Below, one piece after another: positions 16,622 to 24,679 of a stretch of 64,000 bases of DNA. The stretch spans positions 744,001-808,000 of the forward strand of contig NC_012669.1 in assembly GCF_000023105.1 (NCBI RefSeq), given 5' to 3'. Each line of letters begins with the position of its first letter. The stretch's first letter is position 1. The notes beneath the pieces were generated by a model, which was not told the DNA's origin, searched no databases, and saw only the letters and a list, made by a program, of their open reading frames with translations. Origin of the DNA: Beutenbergia cavernae DSM 12333 (GTDB taxonomy: Bacteria; Actinomycetota; Actinomycetes; Actinomycetales; Beutenbergiaceae). Position numbers and translations under genes: made by a program.

Positions 16622-19579
16622 GTGAGCACCCCCGCCCGAGTCCGTGCCCCTCACCTGGCTCGGGACCTGGCCGACGCCGTCGCCGGCGGGGTCGACGACA
16701 GCGCCCGCCGCCGCGCGGAGTACTCCTCGGACGCCTCGAACTACCGCGTCGTGCCGCAGGTGGTGGTGTTCCCGGCGTCCACCGACGACGTCGTGGCGGC
16801 GCTCGGGGTCGCGCGGGAGCACGGGGCTCCGGTGACCGCCCGCGGCGGCGGCACCTCCGTGGCCGGCAACGCCGTCGGGCCGGGCGTCGTCCTCGACTTC
16901 TCGCGTCACCTCGACGCGATCCTCGACGTCGACCCGACCTCGCGGACGGCGCGGGTGCAGCCGGGGGTGGTCATGTCGTCCCTGCAGGCCGCGGCCCGGC
17001 CGCACGGCCTGCGCTTCGGCCCGGACCCGAGCACGCAGGCGCGCGCCACGCTCGGCGGGATGATCGGCAACAACGCGTGCGGACCGCACGCCGTCGCCTG
17101 GGGGCGGACGGCCGACAACGTGCGCGCCCTCGAGGCGATCGACGGCACGGGCCGCGCGTTCACGGCGGCGTCCGGGCGCGGTGCGCTCGACGCCGTGCCC
17201 GGCCTGGAGCGGCTCGTCGCCGACCACCTGGCGCTGATCCGCACGGAGCTCGGGCGGTTCTCGCGGCAGGTCTCCGGCTACTCCCTGGAGCACCTGCTCC
17301 CGGAGAACGGGTCGAACCTCGCGCGGGCGCTCGTCGGGACCGAGGGCACGCTCTTCACGCTCCTCGAAGCCACGGTGGACCTCGTCCCGATCCCGGCGGC
17401 GCCCATCCTCGTAGCGCTCGGGTACCCGGACATGGCGAGCGCCGCCGACGCCGTCCCGGCGCTCCTGCCGCACGCACCGCTCGCCGTCGAGGGCATGGAC
17501 GCGCGGCTGGTCGACGTCGTGCGGCGGCACCACGGCACCGTGCCGGAGCTGCCGCCGGGTGGGGGATGGCTGCTCGTCGAGGTCGGGGGAGCCGACGACG
17601 CCGACGCGCTCGCCCGCGCGAAGGCCATCGCCGCCGACGCCGGCACGTCCGCCGCGCGGGTCGTCCCCGCGGGTGCGGAGGCGGCCGCCATGTGGCGCAT
17701 CCGGGAGGACGGCGCCGGCCTGGCGGGACGGACGCCGTCGGGCGACCAGGCGTGGCCGGGCTGGGAGGACGCCGCCGTGCCGCCGGAGCGGCTCGGTGCC
17801 TACCTGCGCGAGTTCGAGCAGCTCATGGCGAGCTACGGCGTCGACGGTCTGCCGTACGGGCACTTCGGTGACGGCTGCGTGCACGTGCGGATCGACGTGC
17901 CGCTCGACCGACGGTCCGACCTGCCGGGATTCGAGAGCTTCATGGTCGACGCCGCGCGGCTCGTCGCGGCGCACGGCGGATCGTTGTCCGGCGAGCACGG
18001 CGACGGCCGGGCTCGCAGCGCGCTGCTCGGGGAGATGTACTCCGCCGAGGCGCTCGACCTGTTCGGCGCCGTCAAGGCCCTGTTCGACCCGGCGGACGGA
18101 CTCAACCCCGGCGTCCTCGTGCGGCCCGCACCGATCACCACCGACCTGCGCCGCCCAGCCGCCCGGCCGCTGCCGATCGTGAGCTCCGGCTTCGCCTTCC
18201 CGCACGACGGTGGCGACCTCACCCGGGCGGTGCACCGGTGCGTCGGCGTCGGGAAGTGCCGCGCCGACACCTCGGCAGCTGGCGGGTTCATGTGCCCGTC
18301 CTACCTCGCGACCCGCGACGAGAAAGACTCCACGCGGGGCCGCGCCCGGGTGCTGCAGGAGCTCGCGAACGGCACGCTCGTGCGCGGGTGGGACTCGCCG
18401 GAGGTCGCCGAGTCGCTCGACCTGTGCCTCTCGTGCAAGGCGTGCGGCCACGACTGCCCGGCCGGCGTCGACATGGCCACGTACAAGGCGGAGGTCACGC
18501 ACCGCCGGTACCGGCGCCGGCTGCGGCCGGTCACCCACTACGCGCTCGGCTGGCTGCCCCGGTGGGCGCGCCTGACGACGGCGATCCCCGCCGTCGCCGG
18601 CCTGGCGAACCTCGCGCTGCGGGTCGCGCCCCTGCGGAAGGCGGTCCTGGCGGCGGGCGGGATGGACACCAGGCGGACCGTGCCGGCGTTCACGACCCGC
18701 CGCTTCTCGCGGTGGTTCGCCGCGCGCCACGCGGATCCTCTCGCGGTGGCGCAGAAATCCTCTCGCGGTGGCGCAGAAACCCTCTCGCGGTCGCGCAGAA
18801 ACCCTCTCGCGGTGGCACCGGAATCCTCTCGCGAAGGTGGGGGCGGGCGTGAGGTGCTGCTCTGGGCCGACTCGTTCAGCGAGTACCTCGCCCCGGACGG
18901 CGCGCAGGCGATCGTGCGCCTGCTCACCGACGCCGGCTACACCGTGCGGATCCCGTCGGAGCCGGCCTGCTGCGGGCTCACGTGGATCTCGACCGGGCAG
19001 CTGGACGGCGCCCGGCGTCGCCTGACCCAGACGCTCGACGTGCTGAGCCCGGCCGCGCTGGCGGGCATGCCGATCGTCGGCATCGAACCGTCGTGCACGG
19101 CGGTGCTGCGGTCGGACCTCGGCGAGCTGTTCCCTGACGACCCCCGAGCCGCCGCCGTCGCGGCGGCCACCCGCACGCTGGCGGAGCTCCTCACGGACCC
19201 GGAGCTCGGGCCCGGCGAGGACTGGTTCGCCGCGCTCGACGGTGCGCTCGCCGGGGTGCCGGTGGTCGCGCAGCCGCACTGCCACCAGCACGCCGTCATG
19301 GGGTACGAGCGGGACCTCGAGCTCCTGCGGCGGGCCGGCGCCGACGTGCAGCCGGTCGCCGGCTGCTGCGGCCTGGCCGGCAACTTCGGGATGGAGCGCG
19401 GCCACTACGACGTCTCCGTCGCTGTCGCGGAGAACGGGCTGCTGCCCGCTCTGCGCGCGGCCGGGCCGGATGCGGTACTGCTCGCGGACGGCTTCTCGTG
19501 CCGCACCCAGGCCGACCACCTCGTCGGCGTCCGCGGCCGCACGCTCGCCGAGCTGCTCGTCGCGGCCGAGCGCCCCTGA
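16622..19579 (+). CDS. FAD-linked oxidase / Fe-S oxidoreductase (D-lactate or glycolate dehydrogenase type)
   Basis: A 985-residue fusion of GlcD-like and GlcF/GlpC-like halves. The FAD-binding PCMH domain lies at about residues 35-200 (ARGGGTSVAGNAVG; GMIGNNACG). The FAD-oxidase C-terminal domain runs to about 520 (YGHFGDGCVHVRID, SGEHGDGRARS). Two 4Fe-4S Cys clusters begin near C540 (CVGVGKC) and C602 (CLSCKACGHDCP). CCG-type motifs at about 780-960 (EPACCGL, EPSC, PHCHQH, AGCCGLAG) complete the Fe-S half. It oxidises a 2-hydroxyacid, most likely D-lactate, and passes electrons to the respiratory chain. The start is GTG at 16622. Residues 706-742, in the linker before the CCG domain, are coded by a tandem 22-bp repeat that also occurs downstream of the gene. 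Confidence 0.92.
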   Translation: MSTPARVRAPHLARDLADAVAGGVDDSARRRAEYSSDASNYRVVPQVVVFPASTDDVVAALGVAREHGAPVTARGGGTSVAGNAVGPGVVLDFSRHLDAILDVDPTSRTARVQPGVVMSSLQAAARPHGLRFGPDPSTQARATLGGMIGNNACGPHAVAWGRTADNVRALEAIDGTGRAFTAASGRGALDAVPGLERLVADHLALIRTELGRFSRQVSGYSLEHLLPENGSNLARALVGTEGTLFTLLEATVDLVPIPAAPILVALGYPDMASAADAVPALLPHAPLAVEGMDARLVDVVRRHHGTVPELPPGGGWLLVEVGGADDADALARAKAIAADAGTSAARVVPAGAEAAAMWRIREDGAGLAGRTPSGDQAWPGWEDAAVPPERLGAYLREFEQLMASYGVDGLPYGHFGDGCVHVRIDVPLDRRSDLPGFESFMVDAARLVAAHGGSLSGEHGDGRARSALLGEMYSAEALDLFGAVKALFDPADGLNPGVLVRPAPITTDLRRPAARPLPIVSSGFAFPHDGGDLTRAVHRCVGVGKCRADTSAAGGFMCPSYLATRDEKDSTRGRARVLQELANGTLVRGWDSPEVAESLDLCLSCKACGHDCPAGVDMATYKAEVTHRRYRRRLRPVTHYALGWLPRWARLTTAIPAVAGLANLALRVAPLRKAVLAAGGMDTRRTVPAFTTRRFSRWFAARHADPLAVAQKSSRGGAETLSRSRRNPLAVAPESSREGGGGREVLLWADSFSEYLAPDGAQAIVRLLTDAGYTVRIPSEPACCGLTWISTGQLDGARRRLTQTLDVLSPAALAGMPIVGIEPSCTAVLRSDLGELFPDDPRAAAVAAATRTLAELLTDPELGPGEDWFAALDGALAGVPVVAQPHCHQHAVMGYERDLELLRRAGADVQPVAGCCGLAGNFGMERGHYDVSVAVAENGLLPALRAAGPDAVLLADGFSCRTQADHLVGVRGRTLAELLVAAERP
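18737..18846. repeat. Five tandem 22-bp repeats inside the dehydrogenase gene
   Basis: Units of 22 bp beginning CCTCTCGCGGT start at 18737, 18759, 18781, 18803 and 18825. The first three are nearly identical, the fourth and fifth diverge at their ends. Because 22 is not a multiple of 3, the peptide repeats every three units, giving two copies of a (D/N)PLAVA-SSR pattern. The whole array stays in frame. The last unit shares a 17-base identical stretch with the hairpin downstream of the gene. Confidence 0.9.
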
Positions 19580-19594
19580 CCCGCTGCCGCACCC

Positions 19595-19693
19595 TTCGCG
19601 AGAGGATCTGTGCGCGACCGCGAGAGGATCTGTGCGCGACGGCGAGAGGATCGCAGCGAACCTCTCGCCGTCGCGCACAGATCCTCTCGCGAA
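19595..19693. repeat. Long hairpin built of the same 22-bp unit
   Basis: Two inverted units (19595-19618 and 19619-19640) face two direct units (19661-19693). The inner stem, 19619-19649 with 19661-19691, is 31 bp with no mismatch and an 11-base loop. The outer unit 19595-19618 is also a perfect 24-bp complement of 19670-19693, so alternative pairings exist. It starts 16 bases after the dehydrogenase stop and could terminate it. The rest of the 263-base gap before 19843 shows nothing else clear. Confidence 0.9.
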
Positions 19694-19842
19694 GGTGCCG
19701 GCCGTTCCGTCGGCCGTCACCGAATCGAGACGTGCGCTTTACCAGAACCTGCGCCGGTACGCACCCGGAGCGGGTTGGTGCATGACACAATGGGGGTCAG
19801 TTCCCCACATCGTGAGCCAGGTCGGATGGTGCCGCGGTCGTC

Positions 19843-20916
19843 ATGCCTCTCTTCGAGTTCGAGCACGGTCGACCCGTCCAGGTGCGTCTCGGTCGATCGA
19901 CCCGGGCCCCGCTCGACGAGCAGGCGCTCGCGCTGGTGCGGGAGTCGGTCCTCGAGATGCTCCTCCTCCCGGTCTTCCCGGTCGCCTGGTGCGACGACGA
20001 TCCCGACCTCGGGCCCTACCTGCTCACGCTCGACGGCGGCGGCAGCGTGGTGGTCGTGGCGGTGGTCCCACAGCTCGACGAGACCAGGCTCGTGGCCGCG
20101 CTCGCCCAGGCGTCCCGGTCCGGTCGGCGTGGCTGGCGCGACGTGGCCGAGGCCTACCCCCCGGGGGTGCCGAGCCTGCGGCGGGACTGGAACGTCTTCC
20201 GCGAGACCCTGCCGCCCAGCCCAGCGGCGGTGCCACGCCTCGTCGTCGTCACCGGCGACGCCGTCGGCCCCGCGCGTGACGCCGTCACGCTCCTCGGGGA
20301 CGCGGGCGTCGTCGTCCACGAGCTGACGGCCCGCGAGCTGGTGCCCGGCCGCGTGGCCCTCGAGCTGACGGCCGTGGAGCCGGTGCCGGTCGCCCCCCGG
20401 GAGGTCCGCCTCGAGCTGGGGCCGGCGGCTGCGGTGCGCGCACTGGGGACGGGCGAACCGGCCTCGCCGGTCACGCGGCGTGAGCGACGGCGGCGCGAGA
20501 CCGAGGGCGAGAGCCCGGCCGCGCCGGTCGTCACCTCCCCGGTGCGGACGCCGCCGCTCGGCATCGCGCGCCCGGCCCCGAACGCCGACCTCGCCGCGGT
20601 GGCCGCCCTGGTGGGGGCGGGCACCGAGCTGGTCGCAGCGACCAACGGCGACGTGAGCGACGCCGCCGTCCTCACCGCCGAGGGGCTGCTCGTGCTCGCC
20701 GACGGGCGCGTGTTCTCCTCGGTCGACGAGGCGGCGGCCGAGGCGTTGGGCCGCACAGTCGACGACGGGTGGCTGGCCTGGCGGTTCGGGCGCGGCGGGC
20801 CGTTCCTCGGCGAGGCGCTGCTCGAGGCGCGCTTCCGCTCGGCCACCGGACGCGCGGGTTCCTTCCGGACCGACGCCGCACCGGTACGGCGGGGGGGCCG
20901 GCGCGCGGCGTCCTGA
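19843..20916 (+). CDS. Hypothetical protein
   Basis: A 357-residue protein I do not recognise. Residues 1-200 are alpha/beta in character, with RPVQVRLGRS near the start, WCDDDPDLGPYLLTLD at about 50-65 and a VVTGDAVGPARD segment. A basic linker (TRRERRRRETEG, about residue 212) leads to a C-terminal ~90-residue domain (GTELVAATNGDVSDAAVLTAEGLLVLADGRVFSS), and the tail is Arg/Gly-rich. No membrane segment or signal peptide, so it is probably cytosolic. The C-terminal part, with its start-of-domain GxELVA and repeated LTAEGLLVLADG, resembles small DNA- or restriction-associated modules in actinobacteria, but that is weak. It converges with the next gene, 6 bases apart. Confidence 0.7.
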   Translation: MPLFEFEHGRPVQVRLGRSTRAPLDEQALALVRESVLEMLLLPVFPVAWCDDDPDLGPYLLTLDGGGSVVVVAVVPQLDETRLVAALAQASRSGRRGWRDVAEAYPPGVPSLRRDWNVFRETLPPSPAAVPRLVVVTGDAVGPARDAVTLLGDAGVVVHELTARELVPGRVALELTAVEPVPVAPREVRLELGPAAAVRALGTGEPASPVTRRERRRRETEGESPAAPVVTSPVRTPPLGIARPAPNADLAAVAALVGAGTELVAATNGDVSDAAVLTAEGLLVLADGRVFSSVDEAAAEALGRTVDDGWLAWRFGRGGPFLGEALLEARFRSATGRAGSFRTDAAPVRRGGRRAAS

Positions 20917-20922
20917 GTCGGG

Positions 20923-21516
20923 TCAGCCGCGCGCGTCCAGGCGCGACCGGATCTCGCGCACGTCCATCGCCGTCCGCACGCTCGACAGCACGAACTCGAG
21001 CAGGATGCGCGCCCAGAGGATCCAGAACACGACAGGGATCCAGCCGAACAGGAGCGCGACGATGCCGAACGCGGGCGACGAGCCGCGCATCCCGCTACCG
21101 GCGATGTAGGAGGGCTGGCCGGCGGCGAACCCGACGATCACCCAGAACACCCAGACGAGCGCCCCGATGACGATGCCGAGGATGTAGACGATCTTCACGA
21201 GGCCGGGCGTCGCGTACGACTGGAACGAGAAGTCGAACGCCGCGCGGATCGGGATCGCGTCCCGTGGCGGCGCCGCCGGGTACTGGCCCGGGGGCGGTGG
21301 AGGGAAGGCGCCGCCGGGGCCGTAGCCCGTGGGTCCGGTGGGTGGCACCCCGCCCTGCTGCGCGGGGTGCGCCTGCGGCTGCCACGGCTGCCCGGGCGGC
21401 GGGCCGGGCTGCGGGCCAGGGGGCGGTTGCTGCCCGGGGTGCTGGCCCTGCGGCACGGATCCTGGGTGCTGACCCTCGTCGGGTGGGGGACCGAACGGAC
21501 CTTGTGGTGTGCTCAT
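20923..21516 (-). CDS. DUF4282 membrane protein with proline-rich N-terminus
   Basis: A 197-residue protein. Residues 1-85 are a Pro/Gly/Gln-rich cytoplasmic tail. The DUF4282 domain follows (AAFDFSFQSYATPGLVKIVY) with two transmembrane segments at about 112-135 and 155-178, and a short charged C-terminus (TAMDVREIRSRLDARG). The ATG at 21516 (MSTPQG) is chosen; an ATG 9 bases upstream is in frame. Function unknown; such proteins are common beside cell-envelope genes. It is 32 bases downstream of the alpha/beta hydrolase gene and may share its transcript. Confidence 0.85.
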   Translation of the reverse strand: MSTPQGPFGPPPDEGQHPGSVPQGQHPGQQPPPGPQPGPPPGQPWQPQAHPAQQGGVPPTGPTGYGPGGAFPPPPPGQYPAAPPRDAIPIRAAFDFSFQSYATPGLVKIVYILGIVIGALVWVFWVIVGFAAGQPSYIAGSGMRGSSPAFGIVALLFGWIPVVFWILWARILLEFVLSSVRTAMDVREIRSRLDARG

Positions 21517-21548
21517 GCTTCCCATCCTGCCCCGCACCGCCCCCGACG

Positions 21549-22634
21549 TCAGCGGATGTACGCCGTGGCCCACCGCCCGACGACCGCGTACGCGGCGTCG
21601 CGCACCGGCCGCGGCGACAGGACGACGTCGTGCAGCGCGTCCTCGATCGTCGCCACCGTGACGAGCGGGCCGAGCCGCAGCGCGCGTTCGGCGATGACGT
21701 CGACCTCGAGCACGACGTCGCTCCGGCGCATCTCCTCGTCCCACACCGGGGCGATGAACGAACGGGCGGACCGAAGCAGGAGGATCGGGGCGTCGATCCG
21801 GAGCCCGGCGGCGACCTGGGCGTGCCCGGCGAGGATCGCGGACAGCCAGCCGTACCGCACCGGGAACCCGTGCTCGGGCCGCCACGCCTCGACGAGCGGC
21901 CACTCGCCGTCCTGGTCGGCGGAGATCGTCCGGTGGTAGAACCCCGGGTCCACGGTGGGCAGCGGCCGGAGCGGCTGAGCGCGCGCGATCTCGCGGATCA
22001 CCGGCCCCGAGAGCGTGCGCATCAGCTGCGAGCCCTGCAGCTCGAGCCACGGCGACACCAGGACCAGGGCCGCGAGACGCCCCGGGTGGCGGTGCGCCCA
22101 CAGCGGGACCGTGAGCCCGCCGGTGGAGTGCGCCATGATCACCAGCGGGAGCGCTCCGACGTCGTCGGCCACGGCGTCGATCGCGGCAGCGAGGTCGTCG
22201 TCGTAGGTCGCGAGGTCGGCGGTGTAGCCCGGCGTCTGGTGGACGCGCAGGCTGCGCCCGTACTTGCGCAGGTCGACGGCGTAGAGCGCGCCGCCGAGCC
22301 CGGCCCACATCGGGCCCAGCTCGGTGTGCAGGAAGTAGTCGGTCCAGCCGTGCACGTACAGGACGGCGAACGCGGGCCGCCGGACCGGCCGGCGCCCCTC
22401 GGGTCGGTACCGCACGAGCGTCGTGACGACGTCGCCCTCCGCGTCCTCGCCGAGCGGGAGCGTGCGGGCCTCGTAGTCCGGCCCGAGCACGTCCGAACCC
22501 CACCGCCCCTCAGGAGGTGGGTCAGGGAGCGAGTCGGCACTGAACCGGGCGAGGTGCTGCGCGTCGCGGATCGTGGCCACGGCGTCCCCGAGCCGGTTCA
22601 GCGGTGCTGGGCGGATCGCGCGCGGCCGGGTCAT
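21549..22634 (-). CDS. Alpha/beta hydrolase (serine aminopeptidase S33-like)
   Basis: A 361-residue alpha/beta hydrolase of the lysophospholipase/monoacylglycerol lipase type. Visible motifs are VLYVHGWTDYF (oxyanion region), the nucleophile elbow MAHSTGGL, and a late ATIEDALHDVV with the probable catalytic His. The catalytic Asp is likely in the APILLLRSARS segment or after it, but I could not fix it. No signal peptide, so it is cytosolic. It follows the mycothiol-type gene by 12 bases on the same strand. The substrate is unknown, probably a lipid or other ester. Confidence 0.88.
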   Translation of the reverse strand: MTRPRAIRPAPLNRLGDAVATIRDAQHLARFSADSLPDPPPEGRWGSDVLGPDYEARTLPLGEDAEGDVVTTLVRYRPEGRRPVRRPAFAVLYVHGWTDYFLHTELGPMWAGLGGALYAVDLRKYGRSLRVHQTPGYTADLATYDDDLAAAIDAVADDVGALPLVIMAHSTGGLTVPLWAHRHPGRLAALVLVSPWLELQGSQLMRTLSGPVIREIARAQPLRPLPTVDPGFYHRTISADQDGEWPLVEAWRPEHGFPVRYGWLSAILAGHAQVAAGLRIDAPILLLRSARSFIAPVWDEEMRRSDVVLEVDVIAERALRLGPLVTVATIEDALHDVVLSPRPVRDAAYAVVGRWATAYIR

Positions 22635-22646
22635 GGCGCCGTCAGG

Positions 22647-23360
22647 TCACAGGAGCGGGAGGTGCGCCGACAGGTCGGGGAGCCCGTCGCTCAGCGCTCC
22701 GGGCCGCAGGGCGTCGCCGCGCTCGCGCCAGGCGAGCCGTCCCGAGGCGAGGCGGACCCAGGTGCGCTCGTCCCCGACGACGACCTGGGTGCCGGCCCGT
22801 GAGTTGAGCAGCCGGAGGAACTCCTCGGCGACGAGGGTGCGGGCCGTCGGGTCGACGGGTGACGTGACGGGCACGGACCGCGCGAGGTCGTCCGCGTGCA
22901 CGACGAGCTCGATGAGGCGGGTCATGACGACGTCGGACAGCCGCATCGGCCCGCGTCGGGAGCGAACGAGAGGGTCGGGCCCTCCTCGGTGCAGCTGGTC
23001 GAGGTGCGTGAACGCGCGCGTGCCCTCGGCCTCGATCCCGGCGACCCGGTCGGACGCGATGCGCTGCGACTCGGCGACGGTGCGGGCGCTGGTCGACGAC
23101 GCCGAGTCGCCGTACTGGCCGATGTAGTCGCCGATCTCGAGGCGGCGCTCATCGGTGGGGCCGTCGATGGGCTCGCAGACCGTCAAGCCGTTCATCGCGA
23201 TGCCGAGGTGCGCGACCAGGTCCCCGACGCTCCACCCGGGCAGCACGCTCGGCTCGTCGAACGCCGTGTCGTCGAGCTGCTCGACCCAGGCGAGGAGCGC
23301 GTCCCACTGCTCGCGGAGATCGGCTTCGACGACGGCGTGTCGGGTGGGGGTGTCGGTCAC
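22647..23360 (-). CDS. Maleylpyruvate isomerase family mycothiol-dependent enzyme
   Basis: A 237-residue DinB-fold protein. LPGWSVGDLVAHLG (about residues 40-53) carries the first metal ligand His51. ELVVHADDLARS carries the later Glu/His pair, and the C-terminal domain of the family follows. Characterised relatives use mycothiol, the actinobacterial thiol, to isomerise or detoxify compounds with a divalent metal. The start at 23360 gives the expected N-terminal helix. The substrate is not known. Confidence 0.85.
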   Translation of the reverse strand: MTDTPTRHAVVEADLREQWDALLAWVEQLDDTAFDEPSVLPGWSVGDLVAHLGIAMNGLTVCEPIDGPTDERRLEIGDYIGQYGDSASSTSARTVAESQRIASDRVAGIEAEGTRAFTHLDQLHRGGPDPLVRSRRGPMRLSDVVMTRLIELVVHADDLARSVPVTSPVDPTARTLVAEEFLRLLNSRAGTQVVVGDERTWVRLASGRLAWRERGDALRPGALSDGLPDLSAHLPLL

Positions 23361-23400
23361 GTCGCGACCCTAGCGCGGAGCGCGCGCGGGCCGCTCGGGC

Positions 23401-24672
23401 TCAGGCCCGCGTGACGGGCGCGACCTCGTGGAGGAACGCAGCGACGATCGGCCCGAGCGTGTCGAACTCGACGAGGAACCCGTCGTGGCCGTGGTCGGAG
23501 CGCACGACGTGCAGGTCGGCATGGCCGATCCCGCGGGCGATCCGCGCGGACTGGGCGGGCAGGAACAGGCGATCGGAGTCGACGGCGACGACGAGTGCGC
23601 GCGACGTGATGCCGGCCAGCGCCGACTCGACGCCGCCCCGGTCGCGGCCCAGGTCGTGCGTCAGCATCGACTGGGTGAGGACGACGTAGCTGTTGGCGTC
23701 GAACCGGCGCACCAGCTTGGCCCCGTGGTGGTCGAGGTAGGACTGCACGGCGAAGCGGCCGTCGCCGTCCATCGGGTCCTCGCCGCCCTGCGGGATCCGC
23801 CCGAACCGCGTGTCGAGCTCGGCCGCGCTGCGGTACGTCGTGTGCGCGATCTGCCGCGCGACTGCGAGCCCGAGGTGCGGGCCGTCGTCGTCGGCCGCCG
23901 CGTAGTAGTCGCCGCCACGGAACCGCGGGTCGGACCGGATGGCGCCGAGCTGCGCGTGCGCCCACGCGATCTGGTCGCCGCTGGTCTGCGCCGCCGTGGC
24001 GATCGCGGCGATCGCTCGCACGCGGTCGGGGGCGCTCGCCGCCCACTCGAGCACCCGGTGCCCGCCCATCGACGCGCCCACGACGAGTGCCCACGTGCCG
24101 ATGCCGAGGTGGTCGGCGAGCTCGATCTCGGCCGCGACCTGGTCCCGCACCGTGACGTACGGGAACCGGCTGCCCCACGGTGTCCCGTCCGGCGCGGCCG
24201 ACGACGGCCCGGTGCTGCCCTGGCACCCGCCGAGCACGTTCGGGGCGACCACGTAGTACCGGTTCGTGTCGATCGGCCGGCCGGGGCCGACCATCTCGGA
24301 CCACCACCCGGCCGTGGGGTGGCCGGGACCCGCCGTTCCGGTCACGTGCGAGTCGCCGGTGAGCGCGTGCAGGACGAGGACGGCGTTGTCGCCGGCGGCG
24401 TTCAGCGTGCCCCACGTCTCGTACGCGAGTCGGACGCGCGGCAGCCGGCCGCCGGCCTCGAGGGTGAGGGGGCCGAGGTCCGCGAACCGCCGGTCCCCGA
24501 CCGGGTCGCCGTCCCGCCATGCCGCGCTCGCGGCGACGGCGCCCCCGGACGTCGCCGACCGGCCACGTGACGCGGGCACGAGGCTGTTCGGCTGCAGGGC
24601 GGACGGGACGCCGGACGGCGGGAGCACCGTCCGATGGTACGGCCCGGCCTGGGGACCGGCGGTCTCGCTCAT
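23401..24672 (-). CDS. metX: Homoserine O-acetyltransferase
   Basis: A 423-residue MetX that makes O-acetyl-L-homoserine from homoserine and acetyl-CoA, the activating step of methionine synthesis. It has the alpha/beta-hydrolase fold with nucleophile elbow GASMGG (Ser201), Asp in VAVDSDRLF and His in SDHGHDGFL. The family motif LVLHALTGDSHV is at about 99-110 and NVLGGCQGSTGP at about 145-156. The ~45 N-terminal residues are a low-complexity extension beyond the usual family start. It lies 7 bases downstream of metY, whose product uses this enzyme's product. Confidence 0.96.
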   Translation of the reverse strand: MSETAGPQAGPYHRTVLPPSGVPSALQPNSLVPASRGRSATSGGAVAASAAWRDGDPVGDRRFADLGPLTLEAGGRLPRVRLAYETWGTLNAAGDNAVLVLHALTGDSHVTGTAGPGHPTAGWWSEMVGPGRPIDTNRYYVVAPNVLGGCQGSTGPSSAAPDGTPWGSRFPYVTVRDQVAAEIELADHLGIGTWALVVGASMGGHRVLEWAASAPDRVRAIAAIATAAQTSGDQIAWAHAQLGAIRSDPRFRGGDYYAAADDDGPHLGLAVARQIAHTTYRSAAELDTRFGRIPQGGEDPMDGDGRFAVQSYLDHHGAKLVRRFDANSYVVLTQSMLTHDLGRDRGGVESALAGITSRALVVAVDSDRLFLPAQSARIARGIGHADLHVVRSDHGHDGFLVEFDTLGPIVAAFLHEVAPVTRA

Positions 24673-24679
24673 CGTGGGT

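Noticed and set aside
16316-19720. An 1134-codon open frame on the minus strand
   Set aside because: Antisense to the FAD/Fe-S dehydrogenase, with no recognisable domains; GC-driven artefact.
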